From the NCBI RefSeq assembly GCF_023101205.1, contig NZ_CP078078.1:434001-498000 (forward strand): a stretch of DNA of 64,000 nt, in the 5' to 3' direction. A program made the translations under genes and the position numbers. Origin of the DNA: Microbacterium aurugineum. Its GTDB lineage: Bacteria; Actinomycetota; Actinomycetes; Actinomycetales; Microbacteriaceae. Shown here piece by piece: positions 15,547 to 23,980 of the stretch (position 1 is its first letter; each line of letters begins with the position of its first letter). The notes beneath the pieces were generated by a model. That model had not been told where the DNA came from and searched no databases. It was given only the letters and a program-made list of their open reading frames with translations.

Positions 15547-17078
15547 TGACCAGGAATGACCGGGAGAATGCTGTGATGACCGATACCGAGTTCGAGACGG
15601 CCGCCGATTTCGTCGAGGTGGACACCACCGCAGGACGGGTGCGTGGTCGCTGGCGCCCGACCACGGGAGGGCGGGGCAACCCGCGGACGGCGGCCTTCCT
15701 CGGCATCCCCTTCGCAGAGGCACCGACCGGCCCGTTGCGCTTCCAGGCTCCGGTGCCCAAGGCGCCGTGGGACGGCGTGCGGGACGCGCTCGAGTTCGCC
15801 GCCACCGCACAGCGCGGCGACCCAGGGGTGACGCTCATTCCCGAGCCGAGCATCGAGGGCGACTCCACGCTCAACGTGAACGTCTTCACCCCGAGCCCGG
15901 AGACCACTGAGCAGGTGACCGGTCTTCCGGTGCTCGTCTGGATCCACGGCGGCGGCTACTTCGCGGGCTCCCCGGCGAGCCCCTGGTACGACGGCCGGAA
16001 CTTCAACCGCGACGGCGTGGTGACCGTGTCGCTCTCGTACCGTCTGGGATTCGACGGCTTCGGGTGGATCGAGGATGCGCCGTCGAACCGCGGTGTGCGC
16101 GACTGGCTGCTCGCCCTGGAGTGGGTGCAGCAGAACATCGCCCGGTTCGGCGGGGATCCGTCGCGGGTCACGATCGCCGGGCAGTCCGCCGGGGGTGGGG
16201 CCGTGCTGACCCTGCTCGGCATGGAGAAGGCGCAGCACCTGTTCCACGGGGTCTACGCGATCTCCGGAGCCCTCGCCGATGTGGCTCCGGCGCGCGCGGA
16301 GGAGTTCGGTCGGGGGCTCGCCGCGTCCGCCGGGGTGGAGCCGACCGTGGCCGGGTTCTCGTCCCTCGCCGAAGACCGCATCCTCGAACTGCAGAAGAAG
16401 GCCACCGAGCTCGGCCCCGATGCTCTCGGTAGCGTGGTGGAGGACGGCCTCCCGCTCGGCCCTGCCGTCGACGGCGATCTGCTCGTGCGTCCTACCCGGG
16501 AGTCGATCGCCGCGGGGGTCGGCGCGGACAAACCTCTCGTGCTCGGCGCGACCGATGACGAGTTCACCATGGTGTTCGCGGGGGCCGAGAAGAAGCTGCG
16601 CTGGGTGCCGCGGTCGCTTCTGTTGAACCGGCTCGGGCTGCCGAAGAGCGCGCGGAGGGCGTACCTGGCCGCCAACGCCGACATCACCGGACTCGGCAAT
16701 GCCCGCGTGGGCGGTCGGCTGCTGACCGACCGCATGTTCCGCACGGCGCTGCTCAAGGTCGTGGCCGACCGCGGTGACGCGCCGACCTGGCTGTACCGGT
16801 TCTCCTGGCCGTCCGGACACTTCGGCTTCGCCGAGCACTGCCTCGACGTGCCGTTCTTCTTCGACTGCCTCGACGGTCCGGCCATGGAGCCGCTCGCCGG
16901 ACCGAACCCTCCGCAGGAGCTGGCCGATGAGGTGCACGGGGCCGCCGTCGCCTTCATCACCACCGGCGACCCGGGCTGGCCGCGCCATCACGGGGCCGCG
17001 GGCATCGCGCGGGTCTACGACGTCCCCACGCGCGACGTCGCCGACGCCTATGCCTCCGTGCGACCGCTGCTCGGCTGA
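15546..17078 (+). CDS. Type B carboxylesterase
   Basis: A 510-residue carboxylesterase/lipase family enzyme. The oxyanion hole is HGGGYFAGSP, the nucleophile elbow is GQSAGGGA (Gln where many family members have Glu), and the catalytic His is probably in FGFAEHCLDVPFFF. The ATG at 15546 overlaps the MFS stop and has GGGAG at 15534-15538; a second in-frame ATG at 15576 also has a good ribosome site. No signal peptide is visible, so the enzyme is cytoplasmic and would act on imported esters. Co-transcription with the transporter is very likely. Confidence 0.88.
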   Translation: MTRNDRENAVMTDTEFETAADFVEVDTTAGRVRGRWRPTTGGRGNPRTAAFLGIPFAEAPTGPLRFQAPVPKAPWDGVRDALEFAATAQRGDPGVTLIPEPSIEGDSTLNVNVFTPSPETTEQVTGLPVLVWIHGGGYFAGSPASPWYDGRNFNRDGVVTVSLSYRLGFDGFGWIEDAPSNRGVRDWLLALEWVQQNIARFGGDPSRVTIAGQSAGGGAVLTLLGMEKAQHLFHGVYAISGALADVAPARAEEFGRGLAASAGVEPTVAGFSSLAEDRILELQKKATELGPDALGSVVEDGLPLGPAVDGDLLVRPTRESIAAGVGADKPLVLGATDDEFTMVFAGAEKKLRWVPRSLLLNRLGLPKSARRAYLAANADITGLGNARVGGRLLTDRMFRTALLKVVADRGDAPTWLYRFSWPSGHFGFAEHCLDVPFFFDCLDGPAMEPLAGPNPPQELADEVHGAAVAFITTGDPGWPRHHGAAGIARVYDVPTRDVADAYASVRPLLG

Positions 17079-17100
17079 CATCGGCCGACGCACCGGGGTG

Positions 17101-17448
17101 TCAGGCGACGTAGACCTTGCGCAGCGTCTCGGTGACGGTCCAGGTGGTGCGCATGCCGTCCGCGAGGCGCACCACCGAGCCGGGGCCGACCTCGAGGTCG
17201 GGCAGCCCGGACGAGGCGAACGCGATCGTGGCACGGCCCGTCAGCACGACGAAGACCTCGTCGGTCTCGGTGTCCGTGGCGGTGCCCGGCGTCATCTCCC
17301 AGATGCCCACCTCGACACCGCCGAGGGTCGCGAGCTCGTGCACGGCGGTGGTCGGAGCTCCGGCGATCACCTCGTCCGCGGGCAGAGGAGCATGCGCGAG
17401 GTCCAGGTCGATGGCATCCACTTCGCCGCCCGCAGCGAGGCCGCTCAT
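17101..17448 (-). CDS. Small cupin-domain protein
   Basis: A 115-residue single-domain cupin of the DUF861 / (S)-ureidoglycine-type group: GIWEMTPGTATDTETDEVFVVLTGRATI forms the first motif and VGPGSVVRLADGMRTTWTVTETLRKVYV the second. It starts within the stop codon of the FAD oxidoreductase (ATGA), so it is the last gene of that operon. Such cupins commonly accompany polyamine or amino-acid oxidation genes, and their biochemical role is usually unproven. Confidence 0.83.
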   Translation of the reverse strand: MSGLAAGGEVDAIDLDLAHAPLPADEVIAGAPTTAVHELATLGGVEVGIWEMTPGTATDTETDEVFVVLTGRATIAFASSGLPDLEVGPGSVVRLADGMRTTWTVTETLRKVYVA

Positions 17449-18848
17449 GAGTCGAAGCCCATGCCGAGGGCGTCGAGCGTCTTGAGGAAGAGGTTGCGCT
17501 TGCCCTCGTTGTGGTCGGCTCGATCCATCGCCGCGCGCACCAGGTTGACGCCGATCGAGGCGGCGGGCTCGGGCGGGAACGGAATGGGCTTCTCCCGCAC
17601 CATCCGCAGCTCGGTGCGCTCGGTCTCCTCGCCCGCGAGCTTGTCGAGCATCACGTCGGCGGCGAAGCGCGCCGCGCCCACGCCGAGACCCGTGAAGCCG
17701 GTGGCATAGGCCACGCGTCCCTTGCGCGCGGTGCCGAAGAACGCGCAGAACCGACTGGACGAGTCGATCGCGCCCGCCCACCGGTGCGTGAAGCGCAGGC
17801 CCGCGAGCTGCGGGAACGTGGTGAAGAAGTGCGAGGCGAGCCGGCGGTGGCTCTCGATGCGGTCCTCGTACTCCGGGCGCACCTTGCCGCCGAAGTGGTA
17901 GATCGCGTCGTAGCCGCCGAACAGGATGCGGTTGTCGGCGGTGAGGCGGTAGTAGTGGAACTGGTTCGCGCTGTCGGCGAGGCCCTGCCGGTTCGACCAG
18001 CCGATCGCGGCGAGCTGTTCCGTGGAGAGCGGCTCGGTCATCAGCACGTAGTCGTACACGGGCACGGTCATCAGGCGATTGCGCTTGAGGAGGGAAGGGA
18101 AGACGTTCGTGCCGAGCGCGACCGCATCGGCGACCACCCGGCCGTTCGGGGTGACGAGGGCGATGGGGCCGGACCCGTCGCCCTCGATCGCACGCACCAG
18201 GCTGTGCTCGTAGATCTCGACGCCGAGGTCGGCAGCCACACGTGCCAGCTCGACGCCGAGCTTCGCGGGGTGCACCATCGCACATCCTTCGCGGTCCCAG
18301 TCGCCGGCGAGGAACGTCTCCGAGTGCACCTCCGCCTGCACCGCCTCGCGGTCGAGGAATCCGGGTTCCTCGCGGAACCAGTCGACCTGGTGCGGTTCGA
18401 CGGCGACGGCGAGCTGTCCGGTGCGCTCGAACTCGGCGTCCATGCCGTAGCGCGCGATCGTCTCCTCGATGCCGTCGAGGTTGGCGTGCCCCAGCTCTTC
18501 GAGCCGGTCGATCTCCTCCGGCCAGCGGTTCACACCGTTCTCGTGGCCGTGCGTCAGGCTCGACTCGCAGAAGCCCCCGTTGCGGCCGGACGCGGCCCAC
18601 GCGATCCGCGACGCCTCCAGCAGGACGACGCGTCGTCCGGGGTCGCGTTCCTTGGCGCGCACGGCGGTCCACAGGCCGGCGTACCCACCGCCGACGATCG
18701 CGAGATCCGCGCGGATCGTCCCGTTCAGGGAGGGATGCGTCGGCCGATCGACGTCGTCGAGCCAGAACACGCGGAGAGCCGTCTCGCGCAGGGAGTCGTC
18801 GACGACTCCCTGCGGCGGACGTCGGCGTTCGAAGACGGTGGTGCCCAT
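17445..18848 (-). CDS. FAD-dependent amine oxidoreductase (PuuB/DadA-like)
   Basis: A 467-residue flavoprotein. The dinucleotide-binding motif VGGGYAGLWTA lies near residue 50 and is followed by LLEASRIAWAASGRNGGF, the signature of gamma-glutamylputrescine oxidase-like DAO proteins. C-terminal GFTGLGVGAARFAADVMLDKL closes the FAD site. ATG 18848 is preferred over GTG 18854 because GGAG lies five bases before it. An Lrp regulator lies directly upstream, and an aldehyde dehydrogenase of the aminobutyraldehyde type is divergent. Together they suggest oxidative deamination of a polyamine-derived or related amine. Confidence 0.86.
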   Translation of the reverse strand: MGTTVFERRRPPQGVVDDSLRETALRVFWLDDVDRPTHPSLNGTIRADLAIVGGGYAGLWTAVRAKERDPGRRVVLLEASRIAWAASGRNGGFCESSLTHGHENGVNRWPEEIDRLEELGHANLDGIEETIARYGMDAEFERTGQLAVAVEPHQVDWFREEPGFLDREAVQAEVHSETFLAGDWDREGCAMVHPAKLGVELARVAADLGVEIYEHSLVRAIEGDGSGPIALVTPNGRVVADAVALGTNVFPSLLKRNRLMTVPVYDYVLMTEPLSTEQLAAIGWSNRQGLADSANQFHYYRLTADNRILFGGYDAIYHFGGKVRPEYEDRIESHRRLASHFFTTFPQLAGLRFTHRWAGAIDSSSRFCAFFGTARKGRVAYATGFTGLGVGAARFAADVMLDKLAGEETERTELRMVREKPIPFPPEPAASIGVNLVRAAMDRADHNEGKRNLFLKTLDALGMGFDS

Positions 18849-18876
18849 GTTCACTCCGATGTGAGGGGGGTGCGCC

Positions 18877-19344
18877 TCAGCGCGTTCCCCAGTTGTAGAG
18901 GTCTTTGTAGAGGCCCGCGTAGAGCAGGCTCTCGGTGTGCGCGATGCCGGGGATGGTCCGGATGCGGGTCGCGATCAGGTCGATCAGGTGCTCGTCGTCC
19001 TCACACACGGCTTCGACGAGGATGTCGAACGTCCCGAGCGTGACCACGACGTAGGCCAGTTCCGGGATGGTCGTGAGTTCTTCGGCGATGGTGCGGGGGT
19101 CGCCCGACACGCGGATGCCGATCATCGACATGCGCCGGAAGCCGAGCTGCATCGGATCGGTGACCGCGACGATCTGGATGACACCCGCCTCGGTCATCCG
19201 CTGCACGCGCTGCCGTGCGGCGGCCTCGCTCAGACCGACCTCGCGTGCGATCTCCGCGTAGGGACGGCGGCCGTCCTCCTGCAACAGTTCGACGATGCGC
19301 TTGGAGATGTCATCCAGCGCGGGCTGGGCAGGCTTCGAGCTCAT
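18877..19344 (-). CDS. Lrp/AsnC-family regulator
   Basis: A 155-residue regulator with an N-terminal winged helix (DISKRIVELLQEDGRRPYAEIAREVGLSEAAARQRV) and a C-terminal RAM ligand-binding domain (residues about 70-150). It is transcribed ahead of the amine oxidase and cupin and divergently from an aldehyde dehydrogenase. This is the layout of PuuR-independent actinobacterial polyamine/GABA modules. A perfect palindrome in the 99-bp gap at 19377-19391 is the likely binding site. Confidence 0.9.
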   Translation of the reverse strand: MSSKPAQPALDDISKRIVELLQEDGRRPYAEIAREVGLSEAAARQRVQRMTEAGVIQIVAVTDPMQLGFRRMSMIGIRVSGDPRTIAEELTTIPELAYVVVTLGTFDILVEAVCEDDEHLIDLIATRIRTIPGIAHTESLLYAGLYKDLYNWGTR

Positions 19345-19376
19345 GTGTCGATATTGTCAGCTATGACGCTGATCTG

Positions 19377-19391
19377 CAACTGATTCAGTTG
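19377..19391. promoter_or_regulatory. Probable Lrp-family operator
   Basis: CAACTGA-T-TCAGTTG is a perfect 15-bp palindrome, the size expected for one Lrp/AsnC dimer site. It lies midway in the divergent gap between the Lrp gene and the aldehyde dehydrogenase gene. Outer GATATT and AATATC sequences (about 19350 and 19394) make a weaker, wider dyad. Confidence 0.7.
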
Positions 19392-19443
19392 AAATATCGG
19401 TCTGCATCTTCAGATTCCGCACCCGACGCGCTAGCATGACGCC

Positions 19444-20895
19444 ATGCCCAGCACTCTTCTGAAGACCTCCGCTCCCTTGCAGAACTTCATCGGCGGACAC
19501 TTCGTGCCCGCGAACGGCTCGGGGCGGATGCCGCTCATCGATCCTGCCACCGAGGAGATCTACGGGGAGTCGCCCGTCTCGGCCGCGGCCGACGTCGACG
19601 CCGCCTACGCCGCGGCGTCCGCGGCCTTCCCGCTCTGGCGCGACACGACGCCCGCCGACCGACAGCTCGCGCTGTTCCGCATCGCCGACGAGATGGAAGC
19701 CCGCGCGGAGGAGTTCGCCGACCTCGAATCGCAGGACACCGGCAAGCCGCGGGCGAGCCTCGTGGCCGACGAGATCATGCAGTCGGTCGATCAGCTGCGC
19801 TTCTTCGCAGGGGCCGCGCGGAGTCTCGAAGGACGAGCCGCAGCGGAGTACCTCGCCGGCCACACGTCGTTCGTCCGCCGCGAGCCCGTCGGTGTGATCG
19901 GACAGGTGACGCCCTGGAACTACCCGCTGAACATGGCCGTGTGGAAGATCGCCCCTGCGCTCGCCGCCGGCAACACCGTCGTGCTGAAGCCCGCTGAGTC
20001 CACTCCGCTGACGACGTTGCTGCTGGCGGAGATCGTCGCCCGGCACACGCCGGCCGGCACGCTGAACGTCGTGCTGGGCGATCGCGACACGGGTGTCGCG
20101 CTGGTGGAGCACCCGACCCCGCAGATGGTCGCGATCACCGGCTCGGTGCGTGCGGGGATGGCGGTCGCGCGGTCGGCGGCGAGCGACGTCAAGCGCGTGC
20201 ACCTCGAACTCGGCGGGAAGGCGCCCGCGATCGTGTTCGCGGATGCGTCCCTCGAGAAGGCCGTGGAGGGCATCATCACGGGCGCCTTCTTCAACGCCGG
20301 ACAGGACTGCACGGCCGCGACCCGCGTGCTGGTGCATGAGTCACGGCATGACGAGCTCATCGAGGCGCTCGTCGCGCGGGCGCGCAGCCATGCGCGCACG
20401 GGCGGTCCGCGGGAGGACGGCGTCCTCTACGGCCCGTTGAGCAGTGCCGCACAGCTCGCGCAGGTGCAGGGCTTCATCGACCGCCTCCCCGCGCACGCGA
20501 AGATCGAGACCGGTGGTCGCCGTCAGGGGGAACAGGGCTACTTCTTGGAGGCCACGATCGTGTCGGGCGTGCGGCAGGACGATGAGGTGGTCCAGGGAGA
20601 GGTCTTCGGGCCGGTCCTCACGGTGCAGTCGTTCTCGGAGGAGAGCGAGGCGTTGGAGATGGCGAACGATGTGCCGTACGCGCTCGCGTCCTCGGTGTGG
20701 ACGACGGATCACGCCCGCGCGATGCGCTTCTCGCGCGACCTCGACTTCGGCTGCGTGTGGATCAACACCCACATCCCGTTCGTGTCGGACATGCCGCACG
20801 GAGGGTTCAAGCACTCGGGCTACGGCAAGGACCTCTCCCAGTACGGCTTCGACGACTACACCCGCATCAAGCACGTGATGAGCGCCCTCGACTGA
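19444..20895 (+). CDS. Aldehyde dehydrogenase, aminobutyraldehyde type
   Basis: A 483-residue NAD-dependent aldehyde dehydrogenase. Motifs are TPWNYPLNMAVWKIAPALAAGN, the base Glu in LELGGKAP, and nucleophile Cys in FFNAGQDCTA. The C-terminus reads GGFKHSGYGKDLSQYGFDDYTRIKHVM, as in gamma-aminobutyraldehyde dehydrogenases (PatD/PuuC group). TAGCAT (19432-19437) lies six bases before the ATG, indicating a leaderless mRNA. It is divergent from the Lrp/amine oxidase operon and would oxidise the aldehyde made by that oxidase (inference). Confidence 0.9.
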   Translation: MPSTLLKTSAPLQNFIGGHFVPANGSGRMPLIDPATEEIYGESPVSAAADVDAAYAAASAAFPLWRDTTPADRQLALFRIADEMEARAEEFADLESQDTGKPRASLVADEIMQSVDQLRFFAGAARSLEGRAAAEYLAGHTSFVRREPVGVIGQVTPWNYPLNMAVWKIAPALAAGNTVVLKPAESTPLTTLLLAEIVARHTPAGTLNVVLGDRDTGVALVEHPTPQMVAITGSVRAGMAVARSAASDVKRVHLELGGKAPAIVFADASLEKAVEGIITGAFFNAGQDCTAATRVLVHESRHDELIEALVARARSHARTGGPREDGVLYGPLSSAAQLAQVQGFIDRLPAHAKIETGGRRQGEQGYFLEATIVSGVRQDDEVVQGEVFGPVLTVQSFSEESEALEMANDVPYALASSVWTTDHARAMRFSRDLDFGCVWINTHIPFVSDMPHGGFKHSGYGKDLSQYGFDDYTRIKHVMSALD

Positions 20896-20922
20896 CGCCC
20901 ACCCGCGCCGGAGGCCCTGCGA

Positions 20923-21447
20923 TCAGGGTGCCAGCAGCTTCACGCGGCGGTGCTCGCAGAGGGTGAACCCGGGGCGCTCCTCGATCTTGATGGCGCCGTC
21001 TTCGATCCAGCCGTGGCGCGCGTAGAACGTGTCGGCACGCACGTTCCCGTCGAGCACCCACAGGTAGGCGCGCGCGTGTCCGGCGTCGGCCATGCGCTGT
21101 TCGGCGGCGTCGAGGAGCGCGTGTCCCGCGCCCGTCGACCAGGCGTCGGGATCCGCGTAGATCCCGTACACCTCGGCGTCGGCCAAGCCGTCGGGGTCGC
21201 GGCCGGAGCCGAACGACGTCCACCCGAGGATGCGGTCGTCGCGTTCGGCGACCAGGAGCCCGAGAGTCGTGGGCAGCGGATCCGTGATGAGGCGACGCCA
21301 GCCCGTCGCGCGTTCGGCGATGGAGAGCCCGTCGAGCACGGACTGGTCGATGAGCCCGCGGTAGGCAGCCTGCCAGGACCGTACGTGCACGCGAGCCACC
21401 TCGTCGGCGTCGTCGACGCCCGCTTCCCGGACCACCAGCGGACTCAT
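20923..21447 (-). CDS. GNAT-family N-acetyltransferase
   Basis: A 174-residue single GNAT domain. The opening VREAGVDDADEVARVHVRSWQAAYRGL is typical of the family, and the acetyl-CoA loop is DAWSTGAGHALLDAAEQ. The C-terminal strand reads YARHGWIEDG. TAGTGT (21454-21459) lies six bases before the ATG at 21447, so a leaderless transcript is likely. It is convergent with the aldehyde dehydrogenase. The acceptor substrate is unknown. Confidence 0.87.
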   Translation of the reverse strand: MSPLVVREAGVDDADEVARVHVRSWQAAYRGLIDQSVLDGLSIAERATGWRRLITDPLPTTLGLLVAERDDRILGWTSFGSGRDPDGLADAEVYGIYADPDAWSTGAGHALLDAAEQRMADAGHARAYLWVLDGNVRADTFYARHGWIEDGAIKIEERPGFTLCEHRRVKLLAP

Positions 21448-21496
21448 CCGTCCACACTAGGGGAGGGGCGGAAGGCTTTCCGCGGCAGGGTGCGCC

Positions 21497-22585
21497 TCAG
21501 CTCACGTTCTTCTCGAGCCACGGCATGGGATCCACCGCGACCGTGTTGATGTGGACTTCGAAGTGCAGGCAGGAGCCGAACACGTACCCGGTCGATCCGA
21601 CGTCGCCGATGTACTGACCGGCCTCGACGCAGTCGCCGACCTCGACCGCGCGGGTGCCGTAGTTCAGGTGCGAGTAGACGGTGCTCACGGCCTGGCCGTC
21701 GACGATGCTCTCGATCTGGATCGTCACTCCGTAGCCCTGATAGCTCTCGGTGGAGCGGGAGACGCAGCCCGTCATCGCGGCGTTGATCGGCGTGCCGACC
21801 CCCGCGGCGAAGTCCTGGCCGAGGTGCGACCGGCCGGGGCGGGAGGCGCCGAAGCCGTCGGTGAACGTGTAGGTCCCGTCGGCCATCGGCATCACGACGC
21901 GATCGGCGACGGGGATCTCCATGGCACTTCCGAGAGGCATGCCGGCGGCGATCGCGGCGGCGACGGCACGCGAACGCGTTTCCTTGATCTCCTCCGGCGT
22001 CGTCGCGGCGAAGTTCCCTCGAGGCGCGATCTCCGCGCGGATCTCGTCTGTCGACGTGTACGACTGCGCGAAGTCGCTCGCGGCGGTCGTGACTTCGGCG
22101 GAGGCGGCGGCGACCGAAGTGATCTCCGGGTTGAACGCGGGCAGTGCTGCCCCGGTGATCATCGCGCCGACCGCGAGTGTGGCTCCCACAGCCTTGGCCT
22201 TCGCCCACGGGCGCGTCGCTCGGCGGGGACGGATCCGCGGGGCCGAGGCCTTCCGCCGACGGGTCCGCGTCGCGCTCGGGGGCTGCGTCGGTTCCGGGGA
22301 TGGCGTCGGGGGCTGCTCAGTCGGTTCCGGGGATGGCGCCGGTTCCGGGGATGGCGTCGGGGGCTGCTCGCGGGCGGCGCGCCGGCGGGACTCGGCCGGC
22401 GATGCCGGGGGCGATGCCGGGCGAGGGGTGTCCGTGCCCGGCGTGTTCTCGGTGCCGGTCGGCAGCTGTTCGGCGTTCGCGGAACGGCGCAGGTCGCGCC
22501 GCAGAAGCGGTCGAGGCGTGCCGGAGGTTTCTGTGGGGGCTTCCGAGGCGTCGTGAGCGCTCTCGGGCGGCAGGGAATTCGTGAC
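21497..22585 (-). CDS. Membrane-anchored M23 (LytM) peptidase with non-canonical start
   Basis: The C-terminal LytM domain has HLGQDFAAGVG (zinc H-x3-D), YSHLNYG and HFEVHIN (H-x-H), so it is a probable peptidoglycan endopeptidase acting outside the cell. The frame is open from a stop at 22679-22681 but contains no ATG, GTG or TTG before a GTG at 22189, which lies inside the membrane anchor. The upstream part is clearly coding: a basic stretch (RTRRRKASAPRIRPRR) and a Pro-rich linker with repeated QPPTPSPEP. A ribosome site GGAAGGA is followed four bases later by GTC (22583-22585), taken here as the start. The codon may be a mutated or misread GTG. Confidence 0.75.
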   Translation of the reverse strand, partial: VTNSLPPESAHDASEAPTETSGTPRPLLRRDLRRSANAEQLPTGTENTPGTDTPRPASPPASPAESRRRAAREQPPTPSPEPAPSPEPTEQPPTPSPEPTQPPSATRTRRRKASAPRIRPRRATRPWAKAKAVGATLAVGAMITGAALPAFNPEITSVAAASAEVTTAASDFAQSYTSTDEIRAEIAPRGNFAATTPEEIKETRSRAVAAAIAAGMPLGSAMEIPVADRVVMPMADGTYTFTDGFGASRPGRSHLGQDFAAGVGTPINAAMTGCVSRSTESYQGYGVTIQIESIVDGQAVSTVYSHLNYGTRAVEVGDCVEAGQYIGDVGSTGYVFGSCLHFEVHINTVAVDPMPWLEKNVS

Positions 22586-22787
22586 GGGATCCTTCCGGAG
22601 GGGAGGTGTGCGTGGCGGGCGATCCCCCCGGATGCCGCCGTTACCGATCTGTAATCTAAGCGGCGAACCCCGAGAGCGTCAAATCGAGGGCGGAAAGGAG
22701 CGGCGAACCATCGACGAGTGCGACGCGATGTGGCATGCTTGCGGACACCGCGTCGAGGACGCGCGAGCGAGGGAGACGCCGGAACGC

Positions 22788-23936
22788 ATGTCCAGACCAC
22801 TCGCGGGACCGCAGGGCCTGCTCCGCACGCTCAACGGCCGCGCGATCCTGGAGGCCCTGGCGCGCAGCGGTCCGCAGACCCGCGCGGAGCTGATGTCGAC
22901 GACCGGTCTCTCCCGCACCGCCGTCACCCAGGTGCTGCGGATGCTCGAAGGGGCAGGAGCCGTCGCCGCGGCCGGCGTGGATCGAGAGACCCGCGGACCC
23001 GCAGCCGGACGGGTCGCCCTGCATCCGCGACTCGGCTTCGCCGCCGCCGTGCACATCGACCACCACGCAGCGCATGTCGTCCTGGTCGACGCGAGCGGGA
23101 CCGTGCGCGCCGAGCAGCACGCTGCGCTCACGTCCACCGAACACCGCGTCGCGCACATCGTCGACCTCGTCGACCGCTGCCGTCGTGCGGTCAAGGCGAC
23201 GAAGGACGCCGTCCACCTGGCTGTCGTCGGCGTCCCCGGCATCGTCACCCCCGATGGCGGCATCCGGGATGACCTCGGCCCTGACGGCGGCGCCTTCCGC
23301 ACCGCGCTCGCCACGGCCCTCGACTGCCCGGTCCGGATCGAGAACGACGTCAACCTCGCAGCCCTCGCCGAGCTCACCGCCGGTGCGGGTGGCGATCTCG
23401 CCAGCTTCGCGCTGCTCCTGCTCGACGACGGACTGGGAGCGGGCATCGTGGTCGACGGATCGTTGCACCGCGGATTCTCCGGTGTGGCGGGCGAGGTCAT
23501 GTACCTGCCGCAGCCCCCGCTCCCGATCGGTGCACCCATCGTGAGCGATGCCGTCGTCCGCGATCTCGCTCTCAACGAGGGGTGCGACCCCGACGCCTCC
23601 CTGGCGGACCACCTCGAGGCCGCTGCGCGCGGGGACGCGGCCTCGGCCCGGGTCGTGGAGGAGATCGGACGACGCATCGTGCTCGTGGCCGGCAGCGTGG
23701 GCCTGGTGCTCGACCCCGAAGCCTTCATCCTGAGCGGCCGGGCAGCACACCCCGCGCTCGTGGCGGCGATCGAGCGCATCGCCGAGGAATACGCTGCGCA
23801 GCTCCCACTGCGATTCCTCGTCTCCTCGTTTGGGCCCGAGGCGCCGCTCGTCGGTGCCGTCGGCGAGGCGGCGTCCGCGCTCCGCGGCACCCTGTTCACC
23901 CGCATCCTCACGCCGGCCGCGAAGCCGGGACGCTGA
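22788..23936 (+). CDS. ROK-family transcriptional regulator
   Basis: A 382-residue protein with an N-terminal winged helix (GRAILEALARSGPQTRAELMSTTGLSRTAVTQVLRML) and a ROK sugar-kinase-like domain (residues about 80-370: VGVPGIVTPDGG, IENDVNLAALAE, GAGIVVDGSLHRGFSGVAGEV). The cysteine-rich zinc motif CxCGxxGCxE that normally follows the GHxxG region is absent. The ATG at 22788 is favoured because the open frame upstream has no coding character. It is followed 44 bases later by a ChbG deacetylase and a transporter, so it probably controls a sugar-utilisation operon. Confidence 0.88.
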   Translation: MSRPLAGPQGLLRTLNGRAILEALARSGPQTRAELMSTTGLSRTAVTQVLRMLEGAGAVAAAGVDRETRGPAAGRVALHPRLGFAAAVHIDHHAAHVVLVDASGTVRAEQHAALTSTEHRVAHIVDLVDRCRRAVKATKDAVHLAVVGVPGIVTPDGGIRDDLGPDGGAFRTALATALDCPVRIENDVNLAALAELTAGAGGDLASFALLLLDDGLGAGIVVDGSLHRGFSGVAGEVMYLPQPPLPIGAPIVSDAVVRDLALNEGCDPDASLADHLEAAARGDAASARVVEEIGRRIVLVAGSVGLVLDPEAFILSGRAAHPALVAAIERIAEEYAAQLPLRFLVSSFGPEAPLVGAVGEAASALRGTLFTRILTPAAKPGR

Positions 23937-23980
23937 GGATCGCCGCCCCTCCCCACCGCCCCTTTCCGACAGGATCACCG

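Noticed and set aside
22159..22800. A 213-codon minus-strand frame at the M23 promoter region
   Set aside because: It is out of frame with the clear M23 domain and is only Arg/Pro-rich shadow sequence.
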